Assembly: GCF_900187455.1 (NCBI RefSeq)
Contig: NZ_FYDX01000003.1
Span: 434,001 to 498,000, forward strand
Direction of reading: 5' to 3'
Origin: Pseudomonas sp. Irchel 3E13
GTDB taxonomy: Bacteria > Pseudomonadota > Gammaproteobacteria > Pseudomonadales > Pseudomonadaceae
Length of the DNA stretch: 64,000 bases
Shown: positions 61,890 to 64,000 of the stretch, piece after piece
How positions within the stretch are numbered: the stretch's first letter is position 1
How the letters are laid out: each line of letters begins with the position of its first letter
Notes under the pieces: generated by a model
Database searches by the model: none
What the model was told of the DNA's origin: nothing
What the model saw: only the letters and a program-made list of their open reading frames with translations
Made by a program: the position numbers and the translations under genes

Positions 61890-64000
61890 TCAGCCGGCGA
61901 CGAGAACCCGAATCGCCTCAAGCCGCAGCGCTGCCTTGTCCAGCATCGCCAGGCCATCTTCCCGCTGCTTGCGCAGCGCGTCGATTTCGCTGTCGCGCAC
62001 GGTTGGGTTGACCGCTTGCAGCGCGGTCAGGCGTGCCAGCTCTTCTTCGGTTTCCGCAGCCAGGCGGCGTTGCGCTTCGGCTACGCGCTCGTTGTGGCGC
62101 GGCTGGATCTTGGTTTCGCCGGCGTTGATCCGTGGCGTCAGCACATCGCGCTGGGCCTGGATGAACTTGTTGGCGCTGGCCTTAGGCACGCTTTCGAGCT
62201 GGTCGTTGAGGGTTTCGAACGACACCCGCGAAGCCAGGTCGTTGCCGTTGGCATCGAGCAGGCAGCGCAGCGCCGCCGGCGGCAGGTAACGGCCCAGTTG
62301 CAGCGCGCGCGGGGCAACCACTTCGCTGACATAGAGCAGTTCCAGCAGCACGGTGCCGGGTTTGAGCGCCTTGTTCTTGATCAGCGCGACGGCGGTGTTG
62401 CCCATCGAGCCGCTCAGGACCAGGTCCATGCCGCCTTGCACCATCGGGTGTTCCCAGGTGATGAACTGCATGTCCTCGCGGGACAGCGCCTGGTCACGGT
62501 CGTAGGTGATGGTCACGCCTTCGTCGTCGCCCAGCGGGAAGCTGGCGTCGAGCATTTTTTCGCTCGGTTTGAGGATCAGGGCGTTTTCCGAATGGTCCTC
62601 GCTGTCGATGCCGAAGGCGTCGAACAGGGTTTCCATGTAGATCGGCAGGGTGAACTGGTCGTCCTGTTCAAGGATCGCCTCCACCAGGTCCTGGCCTTCG
62701 CCGGCACCGCCGGAATTCAGTTCAAGCAGGCGGTCGCGGCCGCTGTGCAGTTCCGTTTCCAGGCGTTCACGCTCGCCGCGCGCTTCGTCGATCAGGGCTT
62801 TCCACTGGTCGTCGTCGCTGTCTTCCAGCAGCGGTAGCAGGCGCGGGCCGAACTGATGCTGCAGGGCGTTGCCGGTCGGGCAGGTGGCGAGGAAGGCGTT
62901 CAGCGCCTGGTCGTACCACTGGAACAGGCGTTCCTGCGGGCTGTTCTGCAGGTGCGGAACATGCAGCTCGATGGTGTGTTTCTGGCCGATCCGGTCCAGA
63001 CGACCGATGCGCTGCTCCAGTAGGTCCGGGTGGGCCGGCAGGTCGAACAGCACCAGGTGATGGGAGAACTGGAAGTTGCGGCCTTCGCTGCCGATTTCCG
63101 AACAGATCAGCACTTGCGCGCCGAATTCTTCGTCGGCGAAGTAGGCCGCGGCGCGGTCGCGCTCAAGGATGCTCATGCCTTCGTGGAACACCGTGGCCGG
63201 GATGCCGGAACGCACGCGCAGGGCGTCTTCCAGGTCCATGGCGGTTTCGGCGTGGGCGCAGATGACCAGCACCTTGACCCGCTTGAGCATCTTCAGGGTG
63301 TCGATCAGCCAGTCGACCCGCGGGTCGAAACGCCACCAACGGTTTTCTTCATCGCTGTCGCCCTGGGCCTGGAAGCTGACTTCCGGGTAGAGGTCGGCGT
63401 GCTCGCCAACCGGCAGCTCCATGTACTGATCGGGGCACGGCAGCGGATAGGCGTGCAACTGGCGCTGCGGGAACCCCTGGACGGCGGCGCGGGTGTTGCG
63501 GAACAGCACGCGGCCGGTGCCATGGCGGTCGAGCAGCTCGCGAATCAGACGAGCGCTGGCCTCGGTGTCGCCATCGTTGACGGCTGCCAGCAGGGCTTCG
63601 CCCTCGGCACCGAGGAAACCCTGGATGGTGGCGTGGGCCTTGGGCGACAGGCGGCCTTCGTCGAGCAGTTCCTGCACCGCCTCGGCGACCGGGCGATAGT
63701 GCTCGCTCTCGGCGCGGAACGCGGCCAGGTCGTGGAAACGGTTCGGGTCGAGCAGGCGCAAGCGAGCGAAGTGGCTGTCCTGACCGAGTTGTTCCGGGGT
63801 TGCGGTGAGCAGCAGCACGCCGGGGATGACCTCGGCCAGTTGCTCGACCAGCGCGTATTCCGGGCTGGCGTTTTCTTCGTGCCAGACCAGGTGGTGCGCC
63901 TCGTCGACCACCAGCAGGTCCCAGCCGGCGGCGAACAGTGCGTCCTGGGCTTTCTCGTCCTCGACCAGCCATTCCAGCGCGACCAGCGCCAGTTGGGCGT
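61890..64000 (-). CDS. rapA: RNA polymerase-associated helicase RapA (partial, 5' end outside window)
   Basis: Swi2/Snf2-type ATPase that recycles RNA polymerase. About 704 of an expected 950 residues are visible, from near the Walker B box ([10 protein letters not shown]) to the C-terminus. Seen are helicase motifs [40 protein letters not shown] and [13 protein letters not shown], plus the RapA-specific C-terminal domain. The frame stays open to the window edge, where the N-terminal NTD, Walker A and rest of RecA domain 1 are missing. Confidence 0.96.
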   Translation of the reverse strand, partial: AQLALVALEWLVEDEKAQDALFAAGWDLLVVDEAHHLVWHEENASPEYALVEQLAEVIPGVLLLTATPEQLGQDSHFARLRLLDPNRFHDLAAFRAESEHYRPVAEAVQELLDEGRLSPKAHATIQGFLGAEGEALLAAVNDGDTEASARLIRELLDRHGTGRVLFRNTRAAVQGFPQRQLHAYPLPCPDQYMELPVGEHADLYPEVSFQAQGDSDEENRWWRFDPRVDWLIDTLKMLKRVKVLVICAHAETAMDLEDALRVRSGIPATVFHEGMSILERDRAAAYFADEEFGAQVLICSEIGSEGRNFQFSHHLVLFDLPAHPDLLEQRIGRLDRIGQKHTIELHVPHLQNSPQERLFQWYDQALNAFLATCPTGNALQHQFGPRLLPLLEDSDDDQWKALIDEARGERERLETELHSGRDRLLELNSGGAGEGQDLVEAILEQDDQFTLPIYMETLFDAFGIDSEDHSENALILKPSEKMLDASFPLGDDEGVTITYDRDQALSREDMQFITWEHPMVQGGMDLVLSGSMGNTAVALIKNKALKPGTVLLELLYVSEVVAPRALQLGRYLPPAALRCLLDANGNDLASRVSFETLNDQLESVPKASANKFIQAQRDVLTPRINAGETKIQPRHNERVAEAQRRLAAETEEELARLTALQAVNPTVRDSEIDALRKQREDGLAMLDKAALRLEAIRVLVAG

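Overview
The window is high-GC Gammaproteobacterial chromosome and reads as a member of the Pseudomonas fluorescens group. The reasons are the gene set and its order: nth–rsx–metG–mrp–csp–dcd; an AotJQMOP-type transporter; the Lhr/PdeM/ligase/exonuclease repair set; the acylase quiP; DUF6231, DUF1145 and DUF2288 genes; braC–livHMGF; and rapA. No rRNA, tRNA, CRISPR array, insertion sequence or phage gene was seen. Coding density is high, and many neighbouring genes overlap by ATGA.

Bases 1–8 kb are housekeeping. The 5' part of endonuclease III lies downstream of a reduced rsxA-D-G-E set that has no rsxB or rsxC. metG follows, then mrp (apbC), a cold-shock gene, dCTP deaminase and a small proline-rich protein.

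Bases 8–27 kb are the most unusual stretch. Four genes that are commonly neighbours (PdeM phosphoesterase, Lhr-type helicase, ATP-dependent DNA ligase, ligase-associated exonuclease) are split into two pairs about 13 kb apart. Between them sit an AotJQMOP-like amino-acid ABC transporter (minus strand) and a seven-gene plus-strand cluster. That cluster encodes a glycine-oxidase-like flavoenzyme, a PrmC-like methyltransferase, an alpha-oxoamine-synthase-like PLP enzyme, a chorismate mutase, a fused aminodeoxychorismate synthase, a prephenate-dehydrogenase-like enzyme and a 14-TM drug exporter. The last three biosynthetic genes are the set needed to make 4-aminophenylpyruvate/4-aminophenylalanine. 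The cluster therefore looks like a small specialised-metabolite pathway whose product I do not recognise, and it is the best candidate for an undescribed system here.

Bases 27–43 kb hold the quorum-quenching acylase quiP and a Nu-type glutathione transferase. A compact operon with three SEC-C zinc motifs follows, then two tandem OmpA-type lipoproteins whose ribosome-binding sites both lie inside 5'-leader hairpins. After these come a collagen-like secreted protein, dinG, a secreted agarase-like glycosidase, an EstB-type serine hydrolase, an OmpA lipoprotein with an AlgP/histone-H1-like Lys-Ala tail, and pdxH.

Bases 43–64 kb carry a glycine-zipper lipoprotein, nhaA, a cysteine-synthase-fold enzyme, a COG2509 flavoprotein and the braC–livHMGF branched-chain amino-acid transporter. 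A chromosomal tubulin-like GTPase-domain protein follows. The window ends with a hydroxyisobutyrate-dehydrogenase-family enzyme, a MHYT–GGDEF–EAL cyclic-di-GMP protein, a spinster-type MFS transporter and the C-terminal part of rapA, cut by the window edge.
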